From Oscillospiraceae bacterium (lineage in GTDB: Bacteria; Bacillota; Clostridia; Oscillospirales; SIG627): a DNA stretch of 45,122 nucleotides. The stretch covers positions 1-45,122 of the forward strand of contig SVRV01000020.1 of assembly GCA_015064635.1 (NCBI GenBank), written 5' to 3'. Under the pieces are notes generated by a model, which was not told the origin of the DNA, made no database searches, and was given only the letters and a program-made list of their open reading frames with translations. Below, in pieces: positions 16,461 to 24,101 of the stretch. Made by a program: the position numbers and the translations under genes. The number at the start of each line of letters is the position of its first letter. Position 1 is the first letter of the stretch.

Positions 16461-17693
16461 ATGGAAAACAGCGAGCTTATAACAAAAGCGCTTAACTATA
16501 TAAAAACAGAGAGTCATAAAAATGATATTACTATTGATGATGTAGCTGCACATGCAGGCTTTTCTACAGATTACTTCAATCGTATATTCTTTGCTCATAC
16601 AGGATTTAACATTATGCAATACGTACGTTTTAGTCGTTTGAAAAAGGCTGCCAAACTTTTGAGAGTAACAAGTAACAATATTCTTGATATTGCTTTGGAA
16701 TGTGGTTATGAAGCACACGAAAGTTTTTTAAGAGCTTTCAAAAATCAATATGGAATGTTACCAAGTGAATACAGAAGGAAGTATGAAAATTCAGAAGTAT
16801 ATTATGGTGATTTTTACAATGATACAATAGCTTCAAGGTTATTGCATGAATTTGAAGGCTTTAAAATTGCCGATAGCGATGAAGTGATTGATTTTTTAAT
16901 CGAAAAAGATGCTCTGCGATATGGGTATATCGCCGTTTGTTTTCGTATCAACGGCGGCGTTGCATTATATAATGGCGAAAGCTTCAAAGAGGGATTCGTT
17001 TGGTTTACCGAGTGGAACAACCGCTTTGAAGGAGAGATAGTCTGCGATGATTGGGATAAGATTGCCGAATACATACGGATTTTTTCAGCTCAACGCTTTG
17101 AGATGATTCTGTACACCCTGAAATCTGACGAACAAATAAAAAAAGAGCTTTCAAATTGTGAAATAACCATTAGCAAAATCAACCGTCGCTCAATAAACGT
17201 CTACACCGATGAACCGTTTACACTCGTTCCAAAAGAGAATATTCATATGCGACTGATTGAATATAACGACATGGCTCTTGTAGAAAAATTCTATCACAAA
17301 ATTTCCCCCAATAAAGAAAGCTTTTCTCCAAGGCTAAAACAGTTGAAGCATCAGCTTTATCAAAGGGATATCACAGGCAGTACAGACAGCTCTGTGTTTA
17401 CGTTTGGAATATTCAAAGGAGACCATTTAGTAGGAATAAGTGATGGCGGTTTGCAAAACGTGCACGGATTTCTAATAAACAATTGCGTAGTTACTTCTGT
17501 TTTGCCCGAATATGAAACTGAAGAATTGTATCAGTACGCTTTCAAGTTTGTAACTAATGCTGCCCTTGAAAAAGGTGCTTTACCGATTGATGACATACAA
17601 GTCCCGACAACGCCGATAGTGAACAAAAGCGGAAATTTCAATTCCGCAGAACTCGGTTACCAAACTGTTACATACGCTTGTATGATGAAATGA
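16461..17693 (+). CDS. AraC-type DNA-binding protein fused to a GNAT-like C-terminal domain
   Basis: A 410-residue protein. The N-terminal ~100 residues carry two helix-turn-helix motifs of the AraC/XylS type: ITIDDVAAHAGFSTDYFNRIFFAHTGFNIMQYV and ILDIALECGYEAHESFLRAFKNQYGMLPSEYRRKY. A middle part (about 110-265) has no family I can name. The C-terminal ~135 residues look like an acetyltransferase fold: FGIFKGDHLVGISDG, then VVTSVLPEYETEELYQYAFKFVTNAALEKG, and the NKSGNFNSAELGYQTV ending typical of GNATs. AraC domains at the N-terminus with an enzyme-like C-terminal domain are less common. The sensor ligand is unknown. A good AGGAGG site precedes the start. Confidence 0.82.
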   Translation: MENSELITKALNYIKTESHKNDITIDDVAAHAGFSTDYFNRIFFAHTGFNIMQYVRFSRLKKAAKLLRVTSNNILDIALECGYEAHESFLRAFKNQYGMLPSEYRRKYENSEVYYGDFYNDTIASRLLHEFEGFKIADSDEVIDFLIEKDALRYGYIAVCFRINGGVALYNGESFKEGFVWFTEWNNRFEGEIVCDDWDKIAEYIRIFSAQRFEMILYTLKSDEQIKKELSNCEITISKINRRSINVYTDEPFTLVPKENIHMRLIEYNDMALVEKFYHKISPNKESFSPRLKQLKHQLYQRDITGSTDSSVFTFGIFKGDHLVGISDGGLQNVHGFLINNCVVTSVLPEYETEELYQYAFKFVTNAALEKGALPIDDIQVPTTPIVNKSGNFNSAELGYQTVTYACMMK

Positions 17694-17760
17694 ATAGAAA
17701 GTCAGTTTTTACAGCAGTAGCAGTTTTATTATGGAGATTTTAAAAAGTTCCGCTTTTGAA

Positions 17761-17790
17761 GATATACTTCAATAGTATATCCGATATATC
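17761..17790. promoter_or_regulatory. Perfect inverted repeat upstream of an AraC-type regulator, candidate operator
   Basis: GATATACT (17761-17768), five bases, AGTATATC (17774-17781) is a perfect dyad, followed by the palindrome GATATATC at 17783-17790. It lies 70-98 bp before the GTG of the next regulator, a plausible place for an autoregulatory site. It could also be a weak terminator for the previous gene, although no T-tract follows. Confidence 0.4.
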
Positions 17791-17858
17791 TTCGCACAGA
17801 AAATCGGGATTTTCAAAACGCTTTCTGATAAAATATAGGCAGACAGGAGTGATGAAGA

Positions 17859-18758
17859 GTGGATTGGATTACAGGAATGCAAAAAGCTATTGATTACATT
17901 GAGTCAAAGTTGACGGAAGAAATCGATTACGAAAAGGTGGCTGCCGAAAGCTTATCTTCAAGTTATCATTTTCAAAGGGTGTTTAGTATTCTTTGCGGAT
18001 ATTCGCTTGGAGAATATATTAGGCTACGCCGTCTATCTCTGGCGGGGGTAGAACTTGCGAAGGGCAAGGAGAAAGTAATTGATATTGCTATGAAATACGG
18101 TTATGATAGTCCCGATAGCTTCGCTAAAGCATTTCAAAAATTCCACGGCATTACACCATCTCAGGCACGCACAGATGGAAATATGCTTAAATCTTTCTCT
18201 CGCTTGTCAATAAAAATTTCATTGGAAGGCGGTAGCATTATGAATTACAGAATTGAAGAAAAAGAAGAAATGGTGTTAACGGGGTTTAAGAGACATTTTT
18301 TGGGAATTCCCGATGAACGCATGGAACAGGAAAAAGAAATGTATGTTAATACAAGACCTTTACAGTATATTCTCCAAGGACTTTCGGGAGATGTTGTTAA
18401 TAGCTTTGATATTATTACCAACATTGACGATAATGGCTACGACTTCTATATCGCAAGCCAGTTGAGTGAATATTGTCGCAACAATCTTAATAAGGATGGA
18501 GTTTTGGGAGAGGAATTTGCAAAATATTATGAAAACATTATCATCCCTCCATGTAAGTATGTAGTATTCGAGACCGAGAGATGTGCGTATCCAACAATGG
18601 TGTTTCTTGATTTGCGGCGTAAAATTGCAAGCGAGTGGCTTCCTAATTCGGGATATCAGTTAAAGAATGCTCCTGAACTTGTGGTAACACATTGGTTTGA
18701 AGGAGAGATGCGTAATCAGAGATATCGTGAACTATGGATTCCTATTGAAAAGAAATAA
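17859..18758 (+). CDS. AraC family regulator with GyrI-like effector-binding domain
   Basis: A 299-residue regulator. Residues 1-105 hold the AraC double helix-turn-helix: IDYEKVAAESLSSSYHFQRVFSILCGYSLGEYI, then VIDIAMKYGYDSPDSFAKAFQKFHGITPSQAR. From residue 128 a GyrI-like/AraC effector-binding domain starts with MNYRIEEKEEMVLTGFKRHF and ends with LVVTHWFEGEMRNQRYRELWIPIEKK, the classic IWIPI-type ending. Such proteins (SoxS/Rob-like architecture) bind small hydrophobic ligands or drugs and activate export or detoxification genes. The GTG start has GGAG about ten bases upstream; no ATG fits the frame. Codon use is AT-rich like its neighbour, and no target gene is obvious. Confidence 0.9.
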   Translation: MDWITGMQKAIDYIESKLTEEIDYEKVAAESLSSSYHFQRVFSILCGYSLGEYIRLRRLSLAGVELAKGKEKVIDIAMKYGYDSPDSFAKAFQKFHGITPSQARTDGNMLKSFSRLSIKISLEGGSIMNYRIEEKEEMVLTGFKRHFLGIPDERMEQEKEMYVNTRPLQYILQGLSGDVVNSFDIITNIDDNGYDFYIASQLSEYCRNNLNKDGVLGEEFAKYYENIIIPPCKYVVFETERCAYPTMVFLDLRRKIASEWLPNSGYQLKNAPELVVTHWFEGEMRNQRYRELWIPIEKK

Positions 18759-18789
18759 TTTGATACATAAGAACACTACAAAAAGCAAC

Positions 18790-18828
18790 ACACCCGAGCA
18801 GATTTTTATCTGTTCGGGTGTACCTTTT
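18790..18828. terminator. Bidirectional intrinsic terminator
   Basis: ACACCCGAGCAGA (18790-18802) pairs with TCTGTTCGGGTGT (18809-18821) and is followed by ACCTTTTTC on the plus strand; on the minus strand a shorter T-run follows. It separates the plus-strand AraC gene from the convergent PTH2 gene. Confidence 0.85.
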
Positions 18829-18830
18829 TC

Positions 18831-19247
18831 TTAATACAGTGGTAAGTTTCCTGTTAATTCATCAGCTGTTTCTGTGGGTAAGGGCTCTAAAGCAAGACAA
18901 GTTTTTGTTGGGACTCCGTGAAATTCGGTCATTCCTGCATCGGTAATAACCGATGCAATGATTCCTTTTTCTAAGGCTTTATTTGCAATATCTAATAATT
19001 CCGACTCGGAGTCTACATAAACACAAACCTTTGCGCAACCATTTGCAAACCAATTCGACAGAGTCGAGCTTGGCTTATCTGTATCGTTAAAAGCAATGCC
19101 ATTATTTGACACTTTTAAATCATTCATTCGCCCTTCTTTGTGCAAGGCTAACAGTATTGCATCAACACAAGCGTGTCCTGACTGTGCTGCTATTTTTCCC
19201 TTACGCATTTTCAAATCACGGCGCATTACTATCATCATTTTAGTCAT
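18831..19247 (-). CDS. PTH2-type peptidyl-tRNA hydrolase
   Basis: A 138-residue protein of the archaeal/eukaryotic Pth2 family, which releases tRNA from stalled peptidyl-tRNA and is unrelated to the usual bacterial Pth. Family signatures are clear: MIVMRRDLKMRKGKIAAQSGHACVDA at the N-terminus, with the conserved Lys-Gly-Lys, Gln and His, and TDAGMTEFHGVPTKTCLALEPLP near residue 98-122. The full domain is present. Most bacteria use Pth1 and only some carry a Pth2-like protein as an accessory, so a specialised role (for example detoxification or modified aminoacyl-tRNA) is possible. It overlaps the upstream GNAT gene by eight bases, so they form an operon. GGAG precedes the start. Confidence 0.9.
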   Translation of the reverse strand: MTKMMIVMRRDLKMRKGKIAAQSGHACVDAILLALHKEGRMNDLKVSNNGIAFNDTDKPSSTLSNWFANGCAKVCVYVDSESELLDIANKALEKGIIASVITDAGMTEFHGVPTKTCLALEPLPTETADELTGNLPLY

Positions 19248-19713
19248 TGTTTATATACTCCATTTGCAATTCTTTTCCAAAAGGGAGTTGTTTTTCCAAG
19301 CCGTTATATTCAAAACCAAACCGTTTATAAAAGGAGATTGCTCTGTCATTTCCCTCTAATACCCATAAAACTACTTTCGTATTATCGCAATACGCAGATA
19401 TGGTATGCTTTAACAGCTCATATCCAAGCTTTTTGCCGTGATAAGCCTTGAGCAAGTAAATGGCAACGATTTCAGTCACATCGTCTCTTTTTAATATGCA
19501 AGAAAACCCAACGGTTTTACCGTCAACCTTTAGTAAAAGGGTATTTTGTGGAAATTTGTGTGCCATTTCCACACATTTTTCCAACGTTAAATTTTTTAAA
19601 TAATCATCCGGCATAAGCTGGGTATACGTTTCCTGCCACGATTTCCAATGCACAAATCCCTTTTCATCCATTTCGGAATCGCTCACCATAGGACATATTT
19701 CGAAGTTGATCAC
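19240..19713 (-). CDS. GNAT family N-acetyltransferase
   Basis: A 157-residue acetyltransferase. DGKTVGFSCILKRDDVTEIVAIYLLKAYHGKKLGYELLKHTI gives the beta4 strand and the acetyl-CoA pyrophosphate loop (YHGKKLG), and WVLEGNDRAISFYKRFGFEYNG is the typical GNAT C-terminal signature. The N-terminal FVHWKSWQETYTQLMPDDYL is common in GNATs annotated near RimI. I chose the GTG at 19713, not the upstream in-frame ATG at 19767, because the latter coincides with the -35 box of a strong promoter. Co-transcribed with the PTH2 gene. Substrate unknown. Confidence 0.88.
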   Translation of the reverse strand: MINFEICPMVSDSEMDEKGFVHWKSWQETYTQLMPDDYLKNLTLEKCVEMAHKFPQNTLLLKVDGKTVGFSCILKRDDVTEIVAIYLLKAYHGKKLGYELLKHTISAYCDNTKVVLWVLEGNDRAISFYKRFGFEYNGLEKQLPFGKELQMEYINND

Positions 19714-19737
19714 ATAACCACCGCCTTTACACCCTTT

Positions 19738-19767
19738 ATTATAGTATATTTTTGTCTCTGATGTCAA
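19738..19767 (-). promoter_or_regulatory. Near-consensus sigmaA promoter of the GNAT-PTH2 operon
   Basis: On the minus strand, TTGACA (19767-19762), an 18-bp spacer and TATAAT (19743-19738). Transcription would start near 19731, leaving an 18-nt leader with AAAGGCGG before GTG 19713. This placement decides the start codon of the gene. Confidence 0.85.
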
Positions 19768-19855
19768 GAGACCGGCAGTTGATTTTATATGTCGAATGAT
19801 TTTGAATCGGTTTATTTTTTATTAATGAATATAAGCAATGAAAATTTTTGGAATT

Positions 19856-19907
19856 CTCAAAACCTTTTTATAAAAAGGTTTTGAGCAGGTGCAGGACAGA
19901 GTCCTGC
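19856..19907. repeat. Double-hairpin intergenic repeat (REP-like)
   Basis: A perfect palindrome from CTCAAAACC (from 19856) to GGTTTTGAG (ending 19885), with a TATA centre, is followed at once by GCAGGAC-AGA-GTCCTGC (19891-19907). The two-hairpin unit resembles dispersed intergenic repeats common in Clostridia genomes. It lies 15 bp past the FAD oxidoreductase stop and may act as its transcription end, although no T-tract directly follows on the minus strand. Confidence 0.7.
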
Positions 19908-19922
19908 TATGAATAAATAAAT

Positions 19923-21704
19923 TCATTCAAAATCAAAGGATATTATATCAACGGTATTTCCGTCTCCCCATGTAGCGGTGGGGAGGAGGATCAATTTATC
20001 AAATTCACGCTCTGTTACGAGGTGTAAAAAGCGGCATCTGTTGTCTTGCACCTCGGCAAGTATCTCACGCTTTCCTTCAAGTTCGCCATACAGGGTATAT
20101 TCACGGCAAAGAGTTTTTGGCATATACACCTGAGGGCTGTCCAGAAGAATATTTGAGCGTGTGGCATGCATTCTCTCACAATTATCTCCCGGAAGAGTTT
20201 CTCGGTTTAAATCTGAGGAGAAAACAATGTGTATTGAGTTTACTTTTGCTTTGTTGAATGAGTATATTATCTCCTCGCCAAGCTTTGCCTTATAGGATGC
20301 AGTCTCCTGAGTTGTGCCATATATGCGATGTCCTCTGTCCTGACCGTTGCGGAGGGTATCGGGAGCGTTGAGAGAAGCGTTTTTGCAGGTCTCCGAAACA
20401 AAGCGTGTTTTTGAGGGCAAAAAGCCGTCGGCGTTCATGATGCTTTTCTGAAGGGTTTGAATTTCATTTTTATAAACTCCGTGGGGAGAGAGTCCCTTTT
20501 TCGTTGCAATTGCGGCGGCTCTTCCAACAGCTTCTCCTAAAAGGAGACATGTACCCATAACACGGATGCTGCTCATTGCCATGTGAGTCATGCTTATGTT
20601 TCGTCCCGCAAAGAAAAGGTTTTCTACGTTTTCCGAATAGAGGGCACGGTAGGGGAGCGAGTATGGGCGTGGGGTTGTGAAGTTTGTATTGGGGACACCT
20701 CTGTGCCAGAAGCCACCCGGGAAATGGTCATCAAGCGGCCATCCGCCATAGGCTATCTCATCCTCAAATACAACTCCGTCGGAGATATCTCTTTGAGTTA
20801 TCATATATTCTCCGCACATTCTTCTGGATTCTCTTTTGCCCGGAAGAAAGCCGAGGAAATCAAGCTCCCAGTTGTCGGCATTGAATTTTCCCGAATTCTT
20901 CACATAGTTCCATGTTCCTGTGGCAAGGGACACAAGCTCGTCACGAAGCTCCTCTGTGTCACCGATGGTGTCTCGGTTTCCGCCAAGCTCAAGATACCAA
21001 AAATTCTCGTATGGGCTGTATATGTCAGGACCTCGGTTTTCAAAATCTTTTTCCGTAAGCTTTGTGGACCATGTGGGAGGTGTGTATTTTATGGGGCGGT
21101 GGGTTTCTCTGCCCTGGATAAGACAGGACATACCCATTGTCATGCTGTCGCCTTTTTCAACAACTGTGTCCTCACCAAACTCCTCTTTACCTTCTCTGCC
21201 TATTTTGAAATGCGCGCCCGTAAGGGGTGCTAAGATGCTGTCACCCGAGGAGTCACAGAAGAATTTTGCTTCAACCTCGAAAAAGGTCTGTGTGGTCATT
21301 TGGTAGCCTGTGACCGTTTTTATGCGGGTGTCTCTGCCATTGGCAAAGGCACCCTTTTCTGTCTCCGCATCCATACAGGTGCAGTTGAGAAGGGGAGTTA
21401 TGTTCTTTTCTCTCTTTATAAAATCATAAAGGACGGTATCCCATATATGATAATTTTTTGTGGGGTTTCGGTAATAGTTTTCAAGGGCGATCTCCTCCAA
21501 GAGTCCGCTTTCCTTGTTGTCCTCTCCCAGCGCTCCGCATATCCACATTCTTATCTCGGAGGAAGCGTTGCCCCCCAGCACAGGACGCTCGTGCATCAGC
21601 ACAACCGATAGTCCTTCACGTGCCGCGCTTATAGCCGCTGCCATTCCTGCCATGCCTCCGCCTATAACACAGAGGTCACATTTTATATGTTTTCGGTTAA
21701 GCAT
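19923..21704 (-). CDS. FAD-dependent oxidoreductase (FAD_oxidored, PF12831-like)
   Basis: A 593-residue flavoprotein. The dinucleotide-binding motif CVIGGGMAGMAAAISAAREG sits at residues 12-31, followed by VVLMHERPVLGGNASSEIRMWICGA, the hallmark of the FAD_oxidored family. Near residue 365-390, NLFFAGRNISMTHMAMSSIRVMGTCLLLGEAVGRAAAIA is the second FAD-contact block. The C-terminal ~130 residues look like a beta-rich accessory domain. Such proteins are frequent in carbohydrate-use loci of gut bacteria, but their substrates are unproven. GGAGAA precedes the ATG. It is divergent from a PocR/AraC regulator, which is its probable controller. Cytoplasmic, with no signal peptide. Confidence 0.88.
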   Translation of the reverse strand: MLNRKHIKCDLCVIGGGMAGMAAAISAAREGLSVVLMHERPVLGGNASSEIRMWICGALGEDNKESGLLEEIALENYYRNPTKNYHIWDTVLYDFIKREKNITPLLNCTCMDAETEKGAFANGRDTRIKTVTGYQMTTQTFFEVEAKFFCDSSGDSILAPLTGAHFKIGREGKEEFGEDTVVEKGDSMTMGMSCLIQGRETHRPIKYTPPTWSTKLTEKDFENRGPDIYSPYENFWYLELGGNRDTIGDTEELRDELVSLATGTWNYVKNSGKFNADNWELDFLGFLPGKRESRRMCGEYMITQRDISDGVVFEDEIAYGGWPLDDHFPGGFWHRGVPNTNFTTPRPYSLPYRALYSENVENLFFAGRNISMTHMAMSSIRVMGTCLLLGEAVGRAAAIATKKGLSPHGVYKNEIQTLQKSIMNADGFLPSKTRFVSETCKNASLNAPDTLRNGQDRGHRIYGTTQETASYKAKLGEEIIYSFNKAKVNSIHIVFSSDLNRETLPGDNCERMHATRSNILLDSPQVYMPKTLCREYTLYGELEGKREILAEVQDNRCRFLHLVTEREFDKLILLPTATWGDGNTVDIISFDFE

Positions 21705-21714
21705 ATTTTTCTCC

Positions 21715-21743
21715 TTGCATTTTTTTGATATTTCTGATATAAT
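21715..21743 (+). promoter_or_regulatory. SigmaA promoter of the PocR/AraC regulator
   Basis: TTGCAT (21715-21720), exactly 17 bp, then TATAAT (21738-21743). It begins 11 bp upstream of the oppositely oriented FAD oxidoreductase start, so activity of one gene could affect the other. Confidence 0.7.
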
Positions 21744-21777
21744 AATAACAGAATTTAAGGATATTTCTTGAAAATAA

Positions 21778-22611
21778 ATGCAAATAAATATAAAGAAAGT
21801 GCAAAGTATGGAAAAACTCGTAACAAGTGTAACAAATTACCTTGATTATATAATGTCACAGGGATTTAAGGTATCGGTGCATTTTTCAAATGAGGTTCTT
21901 GAAAGACTGCCAAGCGATATTTTTAATAGTCTCCTTCCGTACAATGTTCATACAAACCCATATTGTATGTGGGTTAAGAAATGTGACAGAAGCCTTTGTA
22001 TAATGTCACAGCAAAGTCTTATAGCCGAGGGGAAAAGCGGTGTGAGAGTATGTCATGCCGGAGTCAAAGAATTAGTTTTGCATTTTTATAAAAAGGGCAT
22101 TCCCGCAGGGATAATTTCGGTTAGCGGCTACAGAAATGAAAATGCATTTTCGGGAAATGCGGAGCTTTGGGAATCCTCTCTTTGCTATGAGGATATTCCT
22201 ACAGAGCTTTTGACCACTCTTCTTACTCCTCTTGCCTTGATGCTTGAAAAGCTTCTTGAAAATGAAGTGTTGGAAGACGGGAACGAATACAATCGTATAT
22301 TGCTCTATCTGAATGAATATTATCTTAGCACCGACCTTGAGGATATCTGCCATCATTTTCACAGAAGTCCCTCCCACATAAGCCATCTTTTTAAAAAGCA
22401 AACGGGTATGACAATCAGGGCATATTGCAATAAGCTGAAGCTTGAGAAGGCAAAATTATTCCTTGAGACGACCGATATGTCAATAACACAGATAGCTCTT
22501 GATACGGGTTTTAACGATGTCAGCTATTTTATAAACCTTTTTCGCCGAAAATACGGCTTATCGCCTATGGTGTACAGAAAAAGCATTGACAAAAAGAATT
22601 CTATGGAGTAA
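21778..22611 (+). CDS. AraC family regulator with PocR-like cysteine sensor domain
   Basis: A 277-residue regulator. The N-terminal half (about 15-150) resembles the PocR sensory domain: a cysteine-bearing NPYCMWVKKCDRSLCIMSQQ followed by VRVCHAGVKELVLHFYKKGIPAGIISV. PocR-type domains bind small molecules and often carry such a Cys cluster. The C-terminal AraC domain has DLEDICHHFHRSPSHISHLFKKQTGMTIRAYCNKLKLEKAKLFL and ITQIALDTGFNDVSYFINLFRRKYGLSPMVYRK. The start is uncertain: ATG 21778 has no close ribosome binding site, and ATG 21808 (MEKLVTS) is an alternative. It is divergent from the FAD oxidoreductase. It also lies 36 bp before metF with no terminator between, so it may be read through into metF. 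Confidence 0.88.
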   Translation: MQINIKKVQSMEKLVTSVTNYLDYIMSQGFKVSVHFSNEVLERLPSDIFNSLLPYNVHTNPYCMWVKKCDRSLCIMSQQSLIAEGKSGVRVCHAGVKELVLHFYKKGIPAGIISVSGYRNENAFSGNAELWESSLCYEDIPTELLTTLLTPLALMLEKLLENEVLEDGNEYNRILLYLNEYYLSTDLEDICHHFHRSPSHISHLFKKQTGMTIRAYCNKLKLEKAKLFLETTDMSITQIALDTGFNDVSYFINLFRRKYGLSPMVYRKSIDKKNSME

Positions 22612-22647
22612 TATTTTAATATAATTTGATAAAAAGAGGAATAAAAA

Positions 22648-23523
22648 ATGAAGCTTACGGAGATTTTGAACAGCGAAAGGCTGTCGCTTTCCTTTGAGGT
22701 TTTTCCGCCTAAGACAGATACAGCCTTTGACAGCGTGAAGCATGCTACAGAGGAAATTGCCAAGCTCTCGCCCTCGTTTATGAGTGTTACATACGGAGCG
22801 GGCGGTGGTACAAGTAAATATACCCTTGATATAGCAAAGAACATAAAGGCAAATTACGGGGTCCCCACCCTTGCACATCTGACCTGTGTTTCCTCAACAA
22901 AGGAAACAGTGCACCAAAAAATTGCCGAAATCAAAGAAGCGGGCATTGTAAACGTTATGGCATTAAGGGGAGACCTGACTCCCGAGCTTGAAAACTCCGA
23001 CCGCTCTCTTTGGGCGTACCGACATGCGGTAGACCTTGTGCGTGAGCTGAAGGAAAATGCGGATTTTTGTATAGGCGGTGCATGCTATCCCGAAATTCAC
23101 CCCGAGAGCACAAATCAAAAGGAAGATATAAAATATCTTAAAGAAAAGGTTGATGCAGGCTGCTCATTCCTTACAACACAGATGTTTTTTGATAACAATC
23201 TTCTCTACAATTTCCTCTACAAAATCCGTGAGGCGGGGATAACAGTCCCGATAATACCCGGTATTATGCCAATTACCAACGGTAATCAGGTAGAGCGTGC
23301 GGTCAAGCTGTCGGGCTCATTTATGCCTCAGAGATTCAAATCCCTTGTAGATAAATTCGGAAATACACCTGCCGCAATGAAGCAGGCAGGAATTGCATAT
23401 GCGACAGACCAGATAATAGACCTTTTTGCCAACGGAATAACCAACGTACATGTTTATTCTATGAACAAGCCTGATGTGGCAGAGGCGATACAAAATAATT
23501 TATCGGATATTCTTGGACAATGA
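22648..23523 (+). CDS. metF: Methylenetetrahydrofolate reductase
   Basis: Reduces 5,10-methylene-THF to 5-methyl-THF, the methyl donor for methionine synthase. A TIM-barrel flavoprotein of 291 residues, the normal bacterial MetF length. Signatures: LSFEVFPPKTD (catalytic Glu) at residues 13-23, FMSVTYGAGGGTSKYT near 44-59, LAHLTCVSS near 76, NVMALRGDLTP near 100 and FLTTQMFFDN near 176. GAGG precedes the ATG. Its last four bases overlap the next start (ATGA). With the reactivation and MetH genes it forms a complete methyl-transfer operon. No S-box or other riboswitch is visible in the 36-bp gap upstream. Confidence 0.97.
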   Translation: MKLTEILNSERLSLSFEVFPPKTDTAFDSVKHATEEIAKLSPSFMSVTYGAGGGTSKYTLDIAKNIKANYGVPTLAHLTCVSSTKETVHQKIAEIKEAGIVNVMALRGDLTPELENSDRSLWAYRHAVDLVRELKENADFCIGGACYPEIHPESTNQKEDIKYLKEKVDAGCSFLTTQMFFDNNLLYNFLYKIREAGITVPIIPGIMPITNGNQVERAVKLSGSFMPQRFKSLVDKFGNTPAAMKQAGIAYATDQIIDLFANGITNVHVYSMNKPDVAEAIQNNLSDILGQ

Positions 23524-24101
23524 TATATACATTTAACTACAATGCACCCCCCGTAAACAAAAGAGAAATATTGCGCTATGCGGGAGTGGGGAAAGAAAGC
23601 GAGAATGTGAGCACTTTGGTTGAGGAGTGCCTTGCGGAGGCTGATTCGTTTATATACAAGATATGCATGAGACAGTTTTCGGTTAAGGCAGAGGAGTTCA
23701 CTGATTTGGAATTTGTAAAAACAGATTCGAAAACCGTAAAAAAATGTCTTGAAGGTTGTGACAGCGCAATTGTCTTTGCAGCAACGGTGGGCATGGGAAT
23801 AGACCGACTTATCTCGAAGTACTCCGTTATTTCTCCGGCAAGAGCGCTTATTTTTCAGGCAATCGGTGCCGAGCGGATAGAGAGTCTTTGTGATGCATTT
23901 TGCGAAGAGATGGCGAAGGACAAGAAAATCACGCCACGGTTCAGTCCCGGGTACGGTGATTTCCCCCTTGAAGTACAGCGTGATATTTTCTCGGTGCTTG
24001 ATTGCCCGAGGAAAATAGGCTTGATGCTTAACGAAAGTCTTATTATGTCGCCATCAAAATCGGTTACGGCAATTATAGGAGTTAAAAATGCAGATACTTG
24101 A
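23520..24101 (+). CDS. Stand-alone methionine synthase reactivation-domain protein
   Basis: A 193-residue protein resembling the C-terminal SAM-binding activation domain of MetH, which re-methylates oxidised cob(II)alamin. Features include AIVFAATVGMGIDRLISKY near 80-100, ISPARALIFQAIGAERIESLCDAFCEEMAKDK near 101-132, and RFSPGYGDFPLEVQRDIFSVLDCPRKIGLMLNESLIMSPSKSVTAIIGV, which carries the RxSPGYGD and MxPxxSVT motifs of this family. In E. coli MetH this domain is fused; here it is separate and the MetH that follows lacks it, so it presumably acts in trans. Overlaps metF by four bases and metH by fourteen. Confidence 0.93.
   Translation: MIYTFNYNAPPVNKREILRYAGVGKESENVSTLVEECLAEADSFIYKICMRQFSVKAEEFTDLEFVKTDSKTVKKCLEGCDSAIVFAATVGMGIDRLISKYSVISPARALIFQAIGAERIESLCDAFCEEMAKDKKITPRFSPGYGDFPLEVQRDIFSVLDCPRKIGLMLNESLIMSPSKSVTAIIGVKNADT

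Noticed and set aside
20583-21233. 216-residue ORF opposite the FAD oxidoreductase
   Set aside because: Shadow of a well-supported gene; no start signal or recognisable motif.
22612-22647. SAM riboswitch before metF
   Set aside because: The gap is only 36 bp and contains just a ribosome binding site; no S-box elements fit.
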